Source of the DNA: a virus
Direction: 5' to 3' (one strand)
IMG/VR virus record: IMGVR_UViG_3300037961_003440
Coordinates: 30,365 to 94,364 of that record
Length of the DNA stretch: 64,000 nt
Made by a program: the position numbers and the translations under genes. The number at the start of each line of letters is the position of its first letter. The stretch's first letter is position 1. This document shows, piece after piece, positions 28,147-37,348 of this stretch. The notes beneath the pieces are model-generated. The model was given only the letters and a program-made list of their open reading frames with translations. It did no database searches and was not told where the DNA came from.

Positions 28147-29179
28147 GACCATACCTCCAACACTTTCCTATACAAAGTCCTTCTTCAATTAAAGTATTAC
28201 AATTAGGTGACATATATCTTCCATCTACAATAAAACTAACGTGTTTTTTTGTTTCACTTGAATTATAATCAATCCATGTATCTTCATTAGAAGCGATTGT
28301 TTTTATTTCATGTTCTATTAATGCCTTAATATCATTTAAAGCATTACCAGATAAATTTCTTGGTTTAATATCTAAGTTTTCTTTTACAATAACAAGTTCA
28401 GATAAAAACTCATTATACCATTGTACTAATAAAACTCTTGCTCTATGATTAGGATTTTCAGCCATTACTGCATTTTTTAAACAAGGTAATATTGGTAAAT
28501 CACCCGGACTATCAACACTATCAATTTCTATATCAGCAGTTTCCATTTTTTTAACTTTAGGCCAATTAACTAATTTATTACCATAATAAATAGGTTTTAT
28601 ATTTCTTTTACCTTTCTGAGAGAGTTTATATATACTGGGCAATCCATTTAATAAATCATCATGTGTAATAGGAATACACCAACGGTTTGCTTTTAAATGA
28701 AAAGTATTTTGTATTCTTCTAAGTCTACTTGTATTAATAACAACAGTATCAAGATAAGGACTTTTATTTACAACATCATAACATATATTAAAAAAGGCTT
28801 TAATTTGTCTAAATGATTTTGCTATATTACCATATACAAATATATGAAATCCTCTACCAGAAAAAGATATATTATGTTTGTAATCTTTTTCTAATAACCA
28901 ATTGTGCATTTTTAATACATCTTGATACAATTCGGGCATGGATTTTTCATTACCATGTGCATCAAAATCTAAAAATATCCTGTCAAGAATAATAGAATAT
29001 TCTAAACCTCTATTACTTGTAAAGTGTTCATAATTATAAACGGATGTAAATAAATTCATTTTACCGTTATACATATTAATAAAGTCTTTATATTCCTTTT
29101 CATTTTTAACTACAATTCTTCCCGCTTCTCTTGCATTATTTCTTAGACTCCCTGCCCACATTTCTCTCGGAAAATACAT
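28133..29179 (-). CDS. priS: Archaeal-type DNA primase, small catalytic subunit
   Basis: 348 residues from the ATG after AGGTGATAAAT; an ATG 15 bases upstream is inside that ribosome site region. The catalytic motif FLDFDAHG (about residue 68) supplies two metal-binding Asp. SFSGRGFHI (about 106) and RRIQNTFHLKANRW (about 158) are the second and third PriS motifs. The C-terminus carries three Cys (CNTLIEEGLCIGKCWRYGH), a possible zinc or iron-sulfur site. No large subunit is visible in the window. It makes primers for PolB. Confidence 0.85.
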   Translation of the reverse strand: MYFPREMWAGSLRNNAREAGRIVVKNEKEYKDFINMYNGKMNLFTSVYNYEHFTSNRGLEYSIILDRIFLDFDAHGNEKSMPELYQDVLKMHNWLLEKDYKHNISFSGRGFHIFVYGNIAKSFRQIKAFFNICYDVVNKSPYLDTVVINTSRLRRIQNTFHLKANRWCIPITHDDLLNGLPSIYKLSQKGKRNIKPIYYGNKLVNWPKVKKMETADIEIDSVDSPGDLPILPCLKNAVMAENPNHRARVLLVQWYNEFLSELVIVKENLDIKPRNLSGNALNDIKALIEHEIKTIASNEDTWIDYNSSETKKHVSFIVDGRYMSPNCNTLIEEGLCIGKCWRYGHDNN

Positions 29180-29267
29180 ATTTATCACCTTCATGTATTG
29201 AACAAAATAAATTATTAGTGTTAGTTAATTCGGCCTTACAGCCTTTAACCTTACACCTTTTACTCAT
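29136..29267 (-). CDS. 43-residue putative zinc-binding protein
   Basis: Starts at the ATGA overlap with the upstream gene's stop and runs into the primase start in another frame. It has C-x4-C (CKVKGC) and, 11 residues on, C-x2-H (CSIH), enough for one zinc site. The coupling to the upstream gene supports translation. Function unknown. Confidence 0.5.
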   Translation of the reverse strand: MSKRCKVKGCKAELTNTNNLFCSIHEGDKYVFSERNVGRESKK

Positions 29268-29746
29268 TCCATTCCTCTCTCTTTCAATTCACTATCACTT
29301 AATTGTTTAGTATCTGCTTTTATTCTATCTTTTAAAGTCATTATCTTTTCATTTTCGTTAGAACCGTCTTTAGGTCTTTCCAACTCTCTTTCCAATTCTT
29401 CTTCCATTTCTTTATTAATTTCTTCAATTGGTTCATCATTAAAATTCACCGTCGCTGTTTTTAAATACAAAGATAGTTTTGCGGTAATCCATTCCTCTAC
29501 TCTATCAAATGTTGTATTATATATTGCTTTAGCAAAAGACATTTGACCTTTTGGTAATTCTGTATCACAGATAATATAATATTTAGTTTCTATATCCATG
29601 TCAGATATTAATTCTCTTGCTAATTCTGATACAATATCTTGTTTATTAATAATATCATTTAAAGTCCATTGTCTTTCCATTATTTTATTTTCTATTATAC
29701 CGCTTTCATAAAATGTTTGACCTGCATTATTAGAACCAATCGTCAT
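29264..29746 (-). CDS. Unknown protein in recombination gene cluster
   Basis: 160 residues from ATG (MTIGSNNAGQTF), eight bases after GGAGG; the longer in-frame version has no site. The N-terminal half is alpha/beta with ISDMDIETKYYIICDTELPK. The C-terminal half is acidic and helical (EINKEMEEELERELERPKDG). It overlaps the end of the nuclease gene by 17 bases and is coupled to the next small zinc protein. Not recognised. Confidence 0.55.
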   Translation of the reverse strand: MTIGSNNAGQTFYESGIIENKIMERQWTLNDIINKQDIVSELARELISDMDIETKYYIICDTELPKGQMSFAKAIYNTTFDRVEEWITAKLSLYLKTATVNFNDEPIEEINKEMEEELERELERPKDGSNENEKIMTLKDRIKADTKQLSDSELKERGME

Positions 29747-30599
29747 TTTGACTTCCTCCATCTGCCGCTTCACAATGGTCATAATGTCCACAATGAATAC
29801 ATTTTTTATAGAAATAAGATGCTTTCCATTCTTGTTCTAAATATGATTCAATTAACTTTTCAAATGAAGCCTTAACTGCGGTTTCAGAACGCTTAGAAAC
29901 TTTTTCAGCATATACATAATTACTTGCTGGATAATACCAAGCCCAATGAGTAAAAGGAATATCAGGGTCTAATCCTAATTTTCTAATTTGTTCGGGGTCA
30001 GCATTTTCAAATAGTATTTTATAAAACGCCATTTCTTTTCTCATAACTGTTTTCTTAGTATCTTTCCAAGCACCTGTTTTTAATTCCATAGGTATATATC
30101 CTCCATCTTCAAAAAATAGTCTATCAATAATACCTTGCAAGTGTACTTCAATACCTGATTCAGTAGTGTACTTTGCATCTAACATTATTTCATTTCCAAT
30201 AGGAATAAATGTATCAAGAGTTTCTTCTTGATGACATTCAATAAACCTTTCAGTATTATAAGCAGACATAGCCGTGTATAAATCTTCATAATCTTCTTTA
30301 TCTGTTTCGGGGTAAAGACTTCTAAAATGCTTTTGTAATTTCATAGGTTCTTCTATAAATTCTAACGCATCATCAATCTTTACAATTTTCCAAAACTCTT
30401 CTTGGGCATTATGTACAATTGTACCTTTAATCATAGCAGGACTTGTTTTTTGTTTTATATCGTCAATATATCCATACTTATAATTAAGGTTACAAAAGCC
30501 ATAACTACCAATAGAAGATTTTGTAATCTTTAATATAGGCGGTTTTCCATCTGTATTTCCTTCCCATTTATATGTGTATTCTCCATTTTCTTTTCTCAT
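29730..30599 (-). CDS. Cas4/RecB-like PD-(D/E)XK exonuclease with Fe-S cysteines
   Basis: 289 residues from the ATG after AAAGGTGTTTAGA. The nuclease core has KGTIVHNAQEEFW (conserved His), GIIDRLFFEDGG (Asp) and PMELKTG (E-x-K), the order of the PD-(D/E)XK superfamily. One Cys near the N-terminus (GFCNLNY) and three near the C-terminus (KKCIHCGHYDHCEA) can ligate a 4Fe-4S cluster as in Cas4 and AddB. It would resect DNA ends for recombination or packaging. Confidence 0.8.
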   Translation of the reverse strand: MRKENGEYTYKWEGNTDGKPPILKITKSSIGSYGFCNLNYKYGYIDDIKQKTSPAMIKGTIVHNAQEEFWKIVKIDDALEFIEEPMKLQKHFRSLYPETDKEDYEDLYTAMSAYNTERFIECHQEETLDTFIPIGNEIMLDAKYTTESGIEVHLQGIIDRLFFEDGGYIPMELKTGAWKDTKKTVMRKEMAFYKILFENADPEQIRKLGLDPDIPFTHWAWYYPASNYVYAEKVSKRSETAVKASFEKLIESYLEQEWKASYFYKKCIHCGHYDHCEAADGGSQNDDWF

Positions 30600-30637
30600 T
30601 CTAAACACCTTTTCTATATTTTTATTTGGGAGGATTT

Positions 30638-31111
30638 TTATTTCGCTTTTTTTAGTTCGTCAATTAATTGACTTGCCCCCTGTCGGGTAAGCCCTTCAGG
30701 TATATCTCCACCCAATTTTTTGATATACTTGATTTGATTATCTGTTGGTTCTTTATCTGCATTTTCTTTAGATACTCTTGAAGTAGCACCTTCTAAATTA
30801 GTTCTTAACATAGAAGCAGTAGTTAAATCATGACACGCTTTACATAATTCAACAACATTAGACCTTGCACTAATTAAGTGAAGTAGTCCTTCTTTTTTAC
30901 ATTTATGTTGAGATATTATATGATGCCATTCAGTATATCCATCTTCAGGGGCTTCTAAACAAATACTACAAATGCCTGTTTTAACCCAAAGATTTTCTTC
31001 TTCAAGTTGTAACTTAGCAATTTTTTCTTCAGCCTTGTTATACTTTTCTTCCAACCTATCCATTTCATTCTTCAATTTTTGTATTTCCTTAATATTACTT
31101 TTTTCTCTCAC
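30638..31111 (-). CDS. HNH nuclease with C-terminal helical module
   Basis: 157 residues starting at GTG after GGTGGTAAT. A coiled coil (residues 5-42) leads to a C-x2-C zinc knuckle (CSIC), then EWHHIISQH, SNVVELCKACHD: the HNH pattern with four zinc Cys. The last ~37 residues (NQIKYIKKLGGDIPEGLTR and EASQLIDEL-like helix) recur at the end of the 48095-49282 protein. Its start overlaps the polymerase stop region. It may cut DNA during recombination. Confidence 0.7.
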   Translation of the reverse strand: MREKSNIKEIQKLKNEMDRLEEKYNKAEEKIAKLQLEEENLWVKTGICSICLEAPEDGYTEWHHIISQHKCKKEGLLHLISARSNVVELCKACHDLTTASMLRTNLEGATSRVSKENADKEPTDNQIKYIKKLGGDIPEGLTRQGASQLIDELKKAK

Positions 31112-31112
31112 A

Positions 31113-33515
31113 TTACCACCAATTATCTAATGTTGTTTGTCTGCCGTCATTGGCTATCGCTGATAAATCCCACCTTAGAGATTCGTATATTAAACTGACT
31201 TTCTTATTTATTTCAGAATCGGCCAGCCTAACCCAATTTATCGGAAAGTTATCTATAACTTCCTCCAATTTTTTAAATGCAATATAATCCACATTTCTTA
31301 TTCTTCCCTTAGTTTCATACTGTCTTGGGAAGTTCTTAATACCTTTGTTATCTACATTGTAATAATAATAACTATCACCTACATTTATTGTTCCTATTTC
31401 TTGATTGTAAAACAGAACACCTGCTGAACCACCTGCAATAGAATCATATTCGTCTAATGGTCGTCTTAATCTACTTTGTTTGATAACTGATGAGGATTTA
31501 TATTTACCACCTTTTACTAATTTGTACATGGCTTTAGCATACTTAGTTACTTCTTCTTCGGTTTTACCTAAAGCAACCATTTTTAATATTTTAGATTGTA
31601 CTTCTTTTGCTAACTTAGTTTCATTTGATTTCTTCATTTCAAAACCCATAACAAAGAATTCATCTTCTATATCCTTTCCATCTTTCCAAGAAAGATAACC
31701 ACAATAACGATTCTTTTTCTTAGATAGGAAAAATGATTTTGCATATTTTTCAAATTCTAATACAACATGATTATTAAATACTTCATTTTGAATATAGTCA
31801 TTTAATTTTTTACAAAGAAGCGTAGCATCTGATGTATCTTTTACTTTTACAAATATAGAATCAGTATGTCCATAAATTACTTCATAACCTAATTCTATTG
31901 ATTTAAATGCTACACTTCTCATCGCTTCTCTTGCACTTGCTGTAATTGCTTGAGCCATTTCCATATCTCCCCAACCATAACCGTCTTTTGCTAATACTCC
32001 ATATAAAGCATTTACACCACGCTTAGTAGCCATTTGTGCTGAATCCCATTTACGATATTCATCATCATTTTTAGCATTCTTTCTTTTGGTTTTATATTCA
32101 TCACGCATTTTCATTAGTGTTAAAACTGCTTGAGGCAAGATACCAATATTATCTTTACAGAATGATACACTTGGTTTTTCTCCTTTCCACTCAACTAAAT
32201 TTTTAGGCATAGAAAAATAAACATTATGTCCATCATCGCTAATAGTTTTTGTTTCCCATGAGATATTTCTTGCGGCCATCATACTTGGATATAGAGATTT
32301 GAAATCAAATACAGCAACATTTTCATGTAATCCAAAAGTTTCTTCTTCTTCAGGATTCATTACGAAAGCCGCTTCATATTTAGTTTTCATACCCTTCATA
32401 CCTGTTGGTGCTTTCCAATTAGAATGTCGCATAAAATATGCCGCACCCATTTGTGAATTATGAAATACACATTCAAAAGGACAAATAAATAGATGTTGTA
32501 GAGCAATATCATTTTCACTAATATTCATTTCATTGTCCATTCTAACCATCAATTCTACATCTACTCGGTTATACTCAAGGAATACTTCAGTATCTTCTAA
32601 CCATGAGCGTCTAAAGAAATCATCATCTGTAAATTTAGCATTTGTTCTTTTCTTACCTGCATCTTCACCAAGTAATCTTTTAGAACAATAATCTAATTTA
32701 AGAGAAGGAAGTGTACCTCTTTGTGAGTCAAGCCATAGTCTTTCAAAACGAGTCATCAAACAATAAGTAATTCTTCCCTTGATTGGTTGTGAAGTATTTG
32801 TATATTTAATATTATAAATTCTGTTATGAGATACGCCTCTAACTTCTCTATGTGGTGATAATTTTTGAGGATTGATTTTGTTTTCTAACAACCTACTAAT
32901 AATTGTAGGTATATCAAAACCTAATACATACCAACCTATAATCATGTCAGGGTCTTTATCTTCTACAAATTTAACAAAAGCATTTAACATATCTTCTTCA
33001 TCATCATAAACTAATACGTCTTTATAATAAGGTAGAGGTTCAATAGGAAAATGAGTCATTACATAATAGTATTCATCGTATGAATCATAAAATGTAATTG
33101 CATTTATTTGTCCATCATATCTTCCACCAACCTGTGTTTCAATATCAAGATACCATTTTCTTAAATTATATTGAGGTATAGATTCCATATTATCATTAGT
33201 ATATTTTCTTGCTAAACCTATATCGGCTTCATAAGTTTTAATCCAATTATTCTTAGCATTATGAAAATCACCAACTGTTTCAAAAGAAACTTTTGTTAAA
33301 GGTTTATTATCAAGAGAAACCCAATCGCCAAATGTATATGTTGGTTTTATTCTATTATTAGAATACTTACTTGATGAAGCAATATACTCAGGCATATCAT
33401 CATTTCTATCAATAAAAAGATATGGTTTAAAATTAGTAATAGTTTTATTAACTCTTTTATTATCACTATCTCTCCAACGCATTTCAATGTTATTTTTTAC
33501 TTCACTAATAATCAT
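31113..33515 (-). CDS. polB: Family B DNA polymerase with proofreading exonuclease
   Basis: 800 residues after TTAAGGTGATATT. Exonuclease motifs: DIET (124-127) and IIGWYVLGFDIP. Polymerase motif A is VFDFKSLYPSMMAA (about 405), motif B ATKRGVNALYGVLAKDGYGW, motif C VIYGHTDSIFVK (about 548), and KKKNRYCG follows as the thumb-region motif. The final residues RQTTLDNWW match a PCNA-interacting peptide, so it probably binds the viral clamp. This is the main replicase. Confidence 0.95.
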   Translation of the reverse strand: MIISEVKNNIEMRWRDSDNKRVNKTITNFKPYLFIDRNDDMPEYIASSSKYSNNRIKPTYTFGDWVSLDNKPLTKVSFETVGDFHNAKNNWIKTYEADIGLARKYTNDNMESIPQYNLRKWYLDIETQVGGRYDGQINAITFYDSYDEYYYVMTHFPIEPLPYYKDVLVYDDEEDMLNAFVKFVEDKDPDMIIGWYVLGFDIPTIISRLLENKINPQKLSPHREVRGVSHNRIYNIKYTNTSQPIKGRITYCLMTRFERLWLDSQRGTLPSLKLDYCSKRLLGEDAGKKRTNAKFTDDDFFRRSWLEDTEVFLEYNRVDVELMVRMDNEMNISENDIALQHLFICPFECVFHNSQMGAAYFMRHSNWKAPTGMKGMKTKYEAAFVMNPEEEETFGLHENVAVFDFKSLYPSMMAARNISWETKTISDDGHNVYFSMPKNLVEWKGEKPSVSFCKDNIGILPQAVLTLMKMRDEYKTKRKNAKNDDEYRKWDSAQMATKRGVNALYGVLAKDGYGWGDMEMAQAITASAREAMRSVAFKSIELGYEVIYGHTDSIFVKVKDTSDATLLCKKLNDYIQNEVFNNHVVLEFEKYAKSFFLSKKKNRYCGYLSWKDGKDIEDEFFVMGFEMKKSNETKLAKEVQSKILKMVALGKTEEEVTKYAKAMYKLVKGGKYKSSSVIKQSRLRRPLDEYDSIAGGSAGVLFYNQEIGTINVGDSYYYYNVDNKGIKNFPRQYETKGRIRNVDYIAFKKLEEVIDNFPINWVRLADSEINKKVSLIYESLRWDLSAIANDGRQTTLDNWW

Positions 33516-33524
33516 AATATCACC

Positions 33525-34577
33525 TTAATATAATCCATGAGGTTTTGCTTCTAATTGTCCTGCTTGTGTAACTCTACAAAATGTTGCTTTAGTTTGAAAA
33601 TCAGTAATAGTATGTGCGCCTACATAACTCATAGAGGATTTAATTCCATCAGATATATCATTAACTATTCTTCTTACCTTTCCTTTATATGGTGTAATTT
33701 TAGAATTACCTTCTACATTTTTAGTTTCTTCCCCTCGTGCTGTTTTAGAATCAATAGAAGCAGAACCTTGATACTTTTTGTATAATTGTTCATTAGGCCA
33801 TTGACCCATTTTAGATATAATTCCCGGAGTTTCTTTTGTTCCTGCAAATAAAGAACCTACCATAACTGCATCAGCACCAAGAGCAATTGCTTTAGGAATA
33901 TCTCCTACTGTTTTACAACCGCCATCAGCAACAATATATGGTATTTCATCTAAGTCTAAAACTTCGTTTATATGATATGCAATATCTAATAATGCTGTTG
34001 CTTGAGGAACACCAACACCTGCTCTAATTCTTGTTTCACACATAGAACCATTACCAATTCCTACTCTTAAAGAATCAGCACCTGCTTCAATTAATCTTTC
34101 AGCCGCACCTTTAGTTACAATATTTCCAGCCATTACATGAATGTCCTCAAATTCTTCTTTAATATAAGCAATCATTTCACCGACTAATTCATGGTCGCCA
34201 TGTGCAACATCAATACAAACACCTTGAATATTAGTATAACCTACTAATGAATCAAATCTATCTTTACCTTTTTGACCTACACCAACTGCCGCAATATATT
34301 GTCCTCTTACTTCTGATTCAATATCATAACATAATGCTACTTGTTCTTTAATAGATTGAAATCTATGTAATACACCAATACCACCAAGTTTTGCTAATTC
34401 AATACACATTTCTGTACCGCATACCGTGTCCATTGGTGAAGCAATTAATGGTACATTTAAATTAAAATTACCAAATTCTACCGATGTATCACAATGACTT
34501 CTTGATTTTATATCCGACATATATGGTATAATACTAATATCATCATAAGTTAAACTATCTCTTTCTTCTATTTTCAA
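33525..34577 (-). CDS. GuaB family enzyme (IMP dehydrogenase/GMP reductase-like) without CBS domains
   Basis: 350 residues, starting at TTG six bases after GGGAGAG. Family motifs: [11 protein letters not shown], then [11 protein letters not shown] with the catalytic Cys (about residue 180), followed by [13 protein letters not shown] as in IMP dehydrogenases. The end ([34 protein letters not shown]) also matches IMP dehydrogenase. The CBS pair is absent, as in GMP reductase, and the RGMGS flap is altered to QGSAS. It would act on IMP, XMP or GMP; which reaction cannot be read from the sequence. Confidence 0.8.
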   Translation of the reverse strand: MKIEERDSLTYDDISIIPYMSDIKSRSHCDTSVEFGNFNLNVPLIASPMDTVCGTEMCIELAKLGGIGVLHRFQSIKEQVALCYDIESEVRGQYIAAVGVGQKGKDRFDSLVGYTNIQGVCIDVAHGDHELVGEMIAYIKEEFEDIHVMAGNIVTKGAAERLIEAGADSLRVGIGNGSMCETRIRAGVGVPQATALLDIAYHINEVLDLDEIPYIVADGGCKTVGDIPKAIALGADAVMVGSLFAGTKETPGIISKMGQWPNEQLYKKYQGSASIDSKTARGEETKNVEGNSKITPYKGKVRRIVNDISDGIKSSMSYVGAHTITDFQTKATFCRVTQAGQLEAKPHGLY

Positions 34578-34827
34578 TTCTATCTCTCCCTAATACTTTA
34601 TCTTTAGACATTTTAAGGTCGCCTAAAACCCATCTGAGAGAATTAATTACTCCCTCTAAACCTTTATAATTATTCCAATGAGATTGTCTTAATGGTTTTG
34701 GACAAGTTTGAAATGCTGTCCATCTTCTATTTTGTTCTCTTTCGGCTTCATCTAATAAGTTTTCAATTTGTTCCCATGTTCTATCATAAGCAAAATTTTC
34801 GCTATCTTGGTGGTCGCTCATTGTCAT
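34555..34827 (-). CDS. Unknown 90-residue helical protein
   Basis: Starts at ATG eight bases after GGAGAG; a second ATG two codons on is possible. The sequence is helical and charged, with a Trp-rich middle (RRWTAFQTCPKPLRQSHWNN). It overlaps the upstream gene by 26 bases and the GuaB-like gene by 23. Not recognised. Confidence 0.55.
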   Translation of the reverse strand: MTMSDHQDSENFAYDRTWEQIENLLDEAEREQNRRWTAFQTCPKPLRQSHWNNYKGLEGVINSLRWVLGDLKMSKDKVLGRDRIENRRKR

Positions 34828-35056
34828 TTGTTTTACTCTCCTTTTTCATCTCTTCCATTATACAAATAGGACATTGTGTTTTTCCATTTTCATCTTTTGC
34901 TATTAGTTCATCACACCAACCTGTATTATGTAATACACTTGCTGTTTCTATGTTTAGTGCGTTAGCCATGTTTTGAGTCATCAATAATAATCTTTCTATT
35001 AATTCTCTTTGGCTTGTTTTTTTGCTTGTTTTTTTCTTATTCTTTTTCTTACTCAT
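34802..35056 (-). CDS. Small basic protein with CPIC motif
   Basis: 84 residues from the ATG after AGGTGAAAAAA; the upstream GTG lies inside that site. A very basic N-terminus (MSKKKNKKKTSKKTS) precedes a helix and a Cys-x-x-Cys (CPIC) with an earlier Cys (TGWCDEL). It could bind nucleic acid. Located between the clamp and GuaB-like genes. Confidence 0.55.
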   Translation of the reverse strand: MSKKKNKKKTSKKTSQRELIERLLLMTQNMANALNIETASVLHNTGWCDELIAKDENGKTQCPICIMEEMKKESKTNDNERPPR

Positions 35057-35066
35057 TTTTTTCACC

Positions 35067-35831
35067 TTAATGTTCTATTCTTGGTGCTCTTAACATTCTT
35101 AAATTACCACTTAATATAGCAACAGGAGTTTCATCTTCAAAGGATAATATCGTTGTTCTACCATCTAAGTATTTATGAATAGGCGCACTAAATTCCATAC
35201 ACGCTTTTTCTCCTACTGTTTGCATAGGTTCTAATTTTACCATTACTAATTCTGTTCCATTAGAAGAAGAAATATTTAGATAATTACCATCAAAATCTAA
35301 TTGAAAAACCGAATTACCAACGGCTTCACAATCTGATAGTGCATTTACTAAATCATCTGTACTAACTTTTATTCTTGTTTTTAACTTAGTTCTGGGGCTA
35401 ACTACAACCTCTTTAGACATATCTCTATTAATAATTAGATTCTTTTCTACAAATAAAATACTATCATTATTTTCATGTCTTTCTATTACAGGTATTCTTA
35501 CTGTTTTACTTTCAGAAAGAACCTTAAGTGTATTATCTTCAAGATGCAATATACAATCTTCTTTAGGTAAATACTTTAGTAATATTTCTGAATCTACGGA
35601 AACTCTACCAGATTTACTATCATTACAATCAATAGTATCTATAACATTACTAACATAAGTAGATGGATTACCATTTGTTAATTTACAATTGGATTGTTCA
35701 TCATCAACACTAATAATAATAGAAGGACATAAAATAGTATTTTTATTATTACTACCATTATTCCATTTACCTTTTAGTAAAACACTTTCAATTTTCTTTC
35801 TCATTTCTGTTCCATTTAATTTACATTTCAT
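35067..35831 (-). CDS. PCNA-like sliding clamp
   Basis: 254 residues from ATG (MKCKLNGTEMRKK), just after ATGGAGATGATAAT; 26 upstream in-frame codons have no ribosome site. The two-domain clamp layout is visible, with strand-helix repeats (ESVLLKGK; LLKYLPKEDCILHLED; DLVNALSDCEAVG). The C-terminal LRMLRAPRIEH matches the usual PCNA ending (LAP-I). It would tether PolB, ligase and nucleases to DNA. The gene lies beside the RecA-like and RFC genes. Confidence 0.8.
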   Translation of the reverse strand: MKCKLNGTEMRKKIESVLLKGKWNNGSNNKNTILCPSIIISVDDEQSNCKLTNGNPSTYVSNVIDTIDCNDSKSGRVSVDSEILLKYLPKEDCILHLEDNTLKVLSESKTVRIPVIERHENNDSILFVEKNLIINRDMSKEVVVSPRTKLKTRIKVSTDDLVNALSDCEAVGNSVFQLDFDGNYLNISSSNGTELVMVKLEPMQTVGEKACMEFSAPIHKYLDGRTTILSFEDETPVAILSGNLRMLRAPRIEH

Positions 35832-35972
35832 ATTATCATCTCCATAGTATAGGGGGAATATTAGGATTGGAGGAAAAACCCCGTTTGCATGATACCGTTT
35901 AATATTCAATTACCGCTTAACAAAACCCTATCATCGGTTGTGTAGGTTAATTACTTAACCCGTATAACCAAT
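35832..35972 (-). promoter_or_regulatory. Leader/promoter region of the clamp gene
   Basis: 141 bases without a gene between the RecA-like gene and the clamp. It contains an inverted repeat GGTTAA-TTAC-TTAACC (35945-35960) and a TTTAAATT stretch on the minus strand at its upstream edge that could be a TATA element. Two runs of G and C (about 35856-35882) are unusual here. A separate clamp promoter is plausible but weakly supported. Confidence 0.35.
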
Positions 35973-36887
35973 TTAAAGAGTACCTTCCCTCAATGCAGGT
36001 ATTCCATTCCAAACAATTTCCTTACCATCATTTTCCATAATAGTAAATGTTTGACCTACATTTTCTGCATTGGTTTTAGATTTTCTAACTAACCCAGATA
36101 GTTTAAATGTTTTACCTCTTTCTTCCATTTTACATTCAATATGTTGAAATAATTTGGCTGTTGTAGATTTCTCCCAATCGGGTTTTAAACCTACTATTTC
36201 AAAGCCATCATGTACTTCTTTCATATGTGTAATAAAGAATTTATGACATCTTAATTGACAAGCCGCCTTAAATAATCTTTTATATTCTTCAGTTCTTGCA
36301 TACCATTGTGTCGGAACCATTTTTACTTTATCTGCGGCTCTTGGGTCTTTACCCTTAATATGATTTAATCTTGCAATCATATTTGTAGTATCTAACCATG
36401 AATCAAGACCATCAAATACAATAGCCTTTACACCTTCAATTTTAACAGTTTCATCACCATCTTCTATTTGACCTGTTTCTATTGCTTCTTTAACCATAGC
36501 AATAAAGAATCTCGCCATATCAGCAGTAGCCATATAATCAACAGTCATATCATCATTATACATATATGGATTAAAGATAACAATCTTTTCATCATTAGCC
36601 CAATGTTGTCGCCATGTAGGTTCAGCACCTTCATCAAAATCAAGAATAAATAACCAATGTGTTTTTCTTTCTTCTTCGGTTCTACAATCTAATGCAATAC
36701 CTGTTTTACCTGTTCCCGGATTTCCACTAATTCCACAAATCATATATGCTGATTCTTGCTCAAGTAATTTCTTTCGCTGATTCATAGCCCTTATCTTTGC
36801 TTCTTTAAAAGCGGATAATCCACTTTCTTCTTTTGCACTTTTCAATACTGTTCCTGCCGCATTTCCTTTCTTATTTCCTATTCCCAT
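35973..36887 (-). CDS. RecA/RadA-fold ATPase, Sak4-like recombinase
   Basis: 304 residues after AGGAAGTGAAATAA. Walker A GISGNPGTGKTG is near residue 57, Walker B VKAIVFDGLDSW near 159, and a beta-strand with FFITHMKEV follows. The single RecA-fold core without the N-terminal HhH domain of RadA matches phage Sak4-type annealing proteins. It would load on single-stranded DNA and promote recombination or repair at forks. It sits between the putative SSB and the clamp. Confidence 0.7.
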   Translation of the reverse strand: MGIGNKKGNAAGTVLKSAKEESGLSAFKEAKIRAMNQRKKLLEQESAYMICGISGNPGTGKTGIALDCRTEEERKTHWLFILDFDEGAEPTWRQHWANDEKIVIFNPYMYNDDMTVDYMATADMARFFIAMVKEAIETGQIEDGDETVKIEGVKAIVFDGLDSWLDTTNMIARLNHIKGKDPRAADKVKMVPTQWYARTEEYKRLFKAACQLRCHKFFITHMKEVHDGFEIVGLKPDWEKSTTAKLFQHIECKMEERGKTFKLSGLVRKSKTNAENVGQTFTIMENDGKEIVWNGIPALREGTL

Positions 36888-36892
36888 TTATT

Positions 36893-37117
36893 TCACTTCC
36901 TATCTATTAGTTCTTTATATTGTTCTTTTAGTTCTCCAAATTGAGTTTCAAATAATTGTCTTGAATACATTTTTCCACTCTTTAGATGTATTCTTACTGA
37001 ATACAAATCTTTGTTCGATATATTTTCATCATCATCTATTTTTTTCCACTCAATTGCTTCTACTTCAGCCAAGTCAAAACTTAACTGATTCATTCTTACA
37101 TATCTTTCATTACTCAT
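36893..37117 (-). CDS. Unknown 74-residue protein
   Basis: ATG follows GAGGTATTCAA. The middle is beta-rich (DLYSVRIHLKSGKMYSRQLF), ending in a helix; this is a layout seen in small SH3- or Sm-like folds, but there is no specific motif. It lies five bases before the RecA-like gene, so it is probably translated with it. Confidence 0.55.
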   Translation of the reverse strand: MSNERYVRMNQLSFDLAEVEAIEWKKIDDDENISNKDLYSVRIHLKSGKMYSRQLFETQFGELKEQYKELIDRK

Positions 37118-37187
37118 TTGAATACCTCATATATCGGCTTCGCACCGTTTTGACCGTCATTAACGCCTACGATTACACAACATAAAA

Positions 37188-37343
37188 TCAAAGTATTTCT
37201 TCAACCCTATCTGTTAGAAGTAATAGTGCTGATGCCCACAATCCAACAAAGATACCTAAGTTTTCATCATGTAAAGCATAAATAGCAATACTACCAACAA
37301 TAGAAATTAAACTACTATAAAATCCTAATTTTTTCCAATTCAT
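37188..37343 (-). CDS. 51-residue protein with two membrane helices
   Basis: ATG follows TTGGTGATTTTA. Two hydrophobic segments (SSLISIVGSIAIYAL and IFVGLWASALLLL) are separated by a short acidic loop. Translation overlaps nothing, and the ribosome site is one of the best in this region. Function unknown; it is embedded among replication genes. Confidence 0.6.
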   Translation of the reverse strand: MNWKKLGFYSSLISIVGSIAIYALHDENLGIFVGLWASALLLLTDRVEEIL

Positions 37344-37348
37344 TAAAA

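Noticed and set aside
29730-30599. Cas4-like gene as part of a CRISPR system
   Set aside because: No cas1, cas2 or array is visible; Cas4-like nucleases are common in archaeal virus recombination gene sets.
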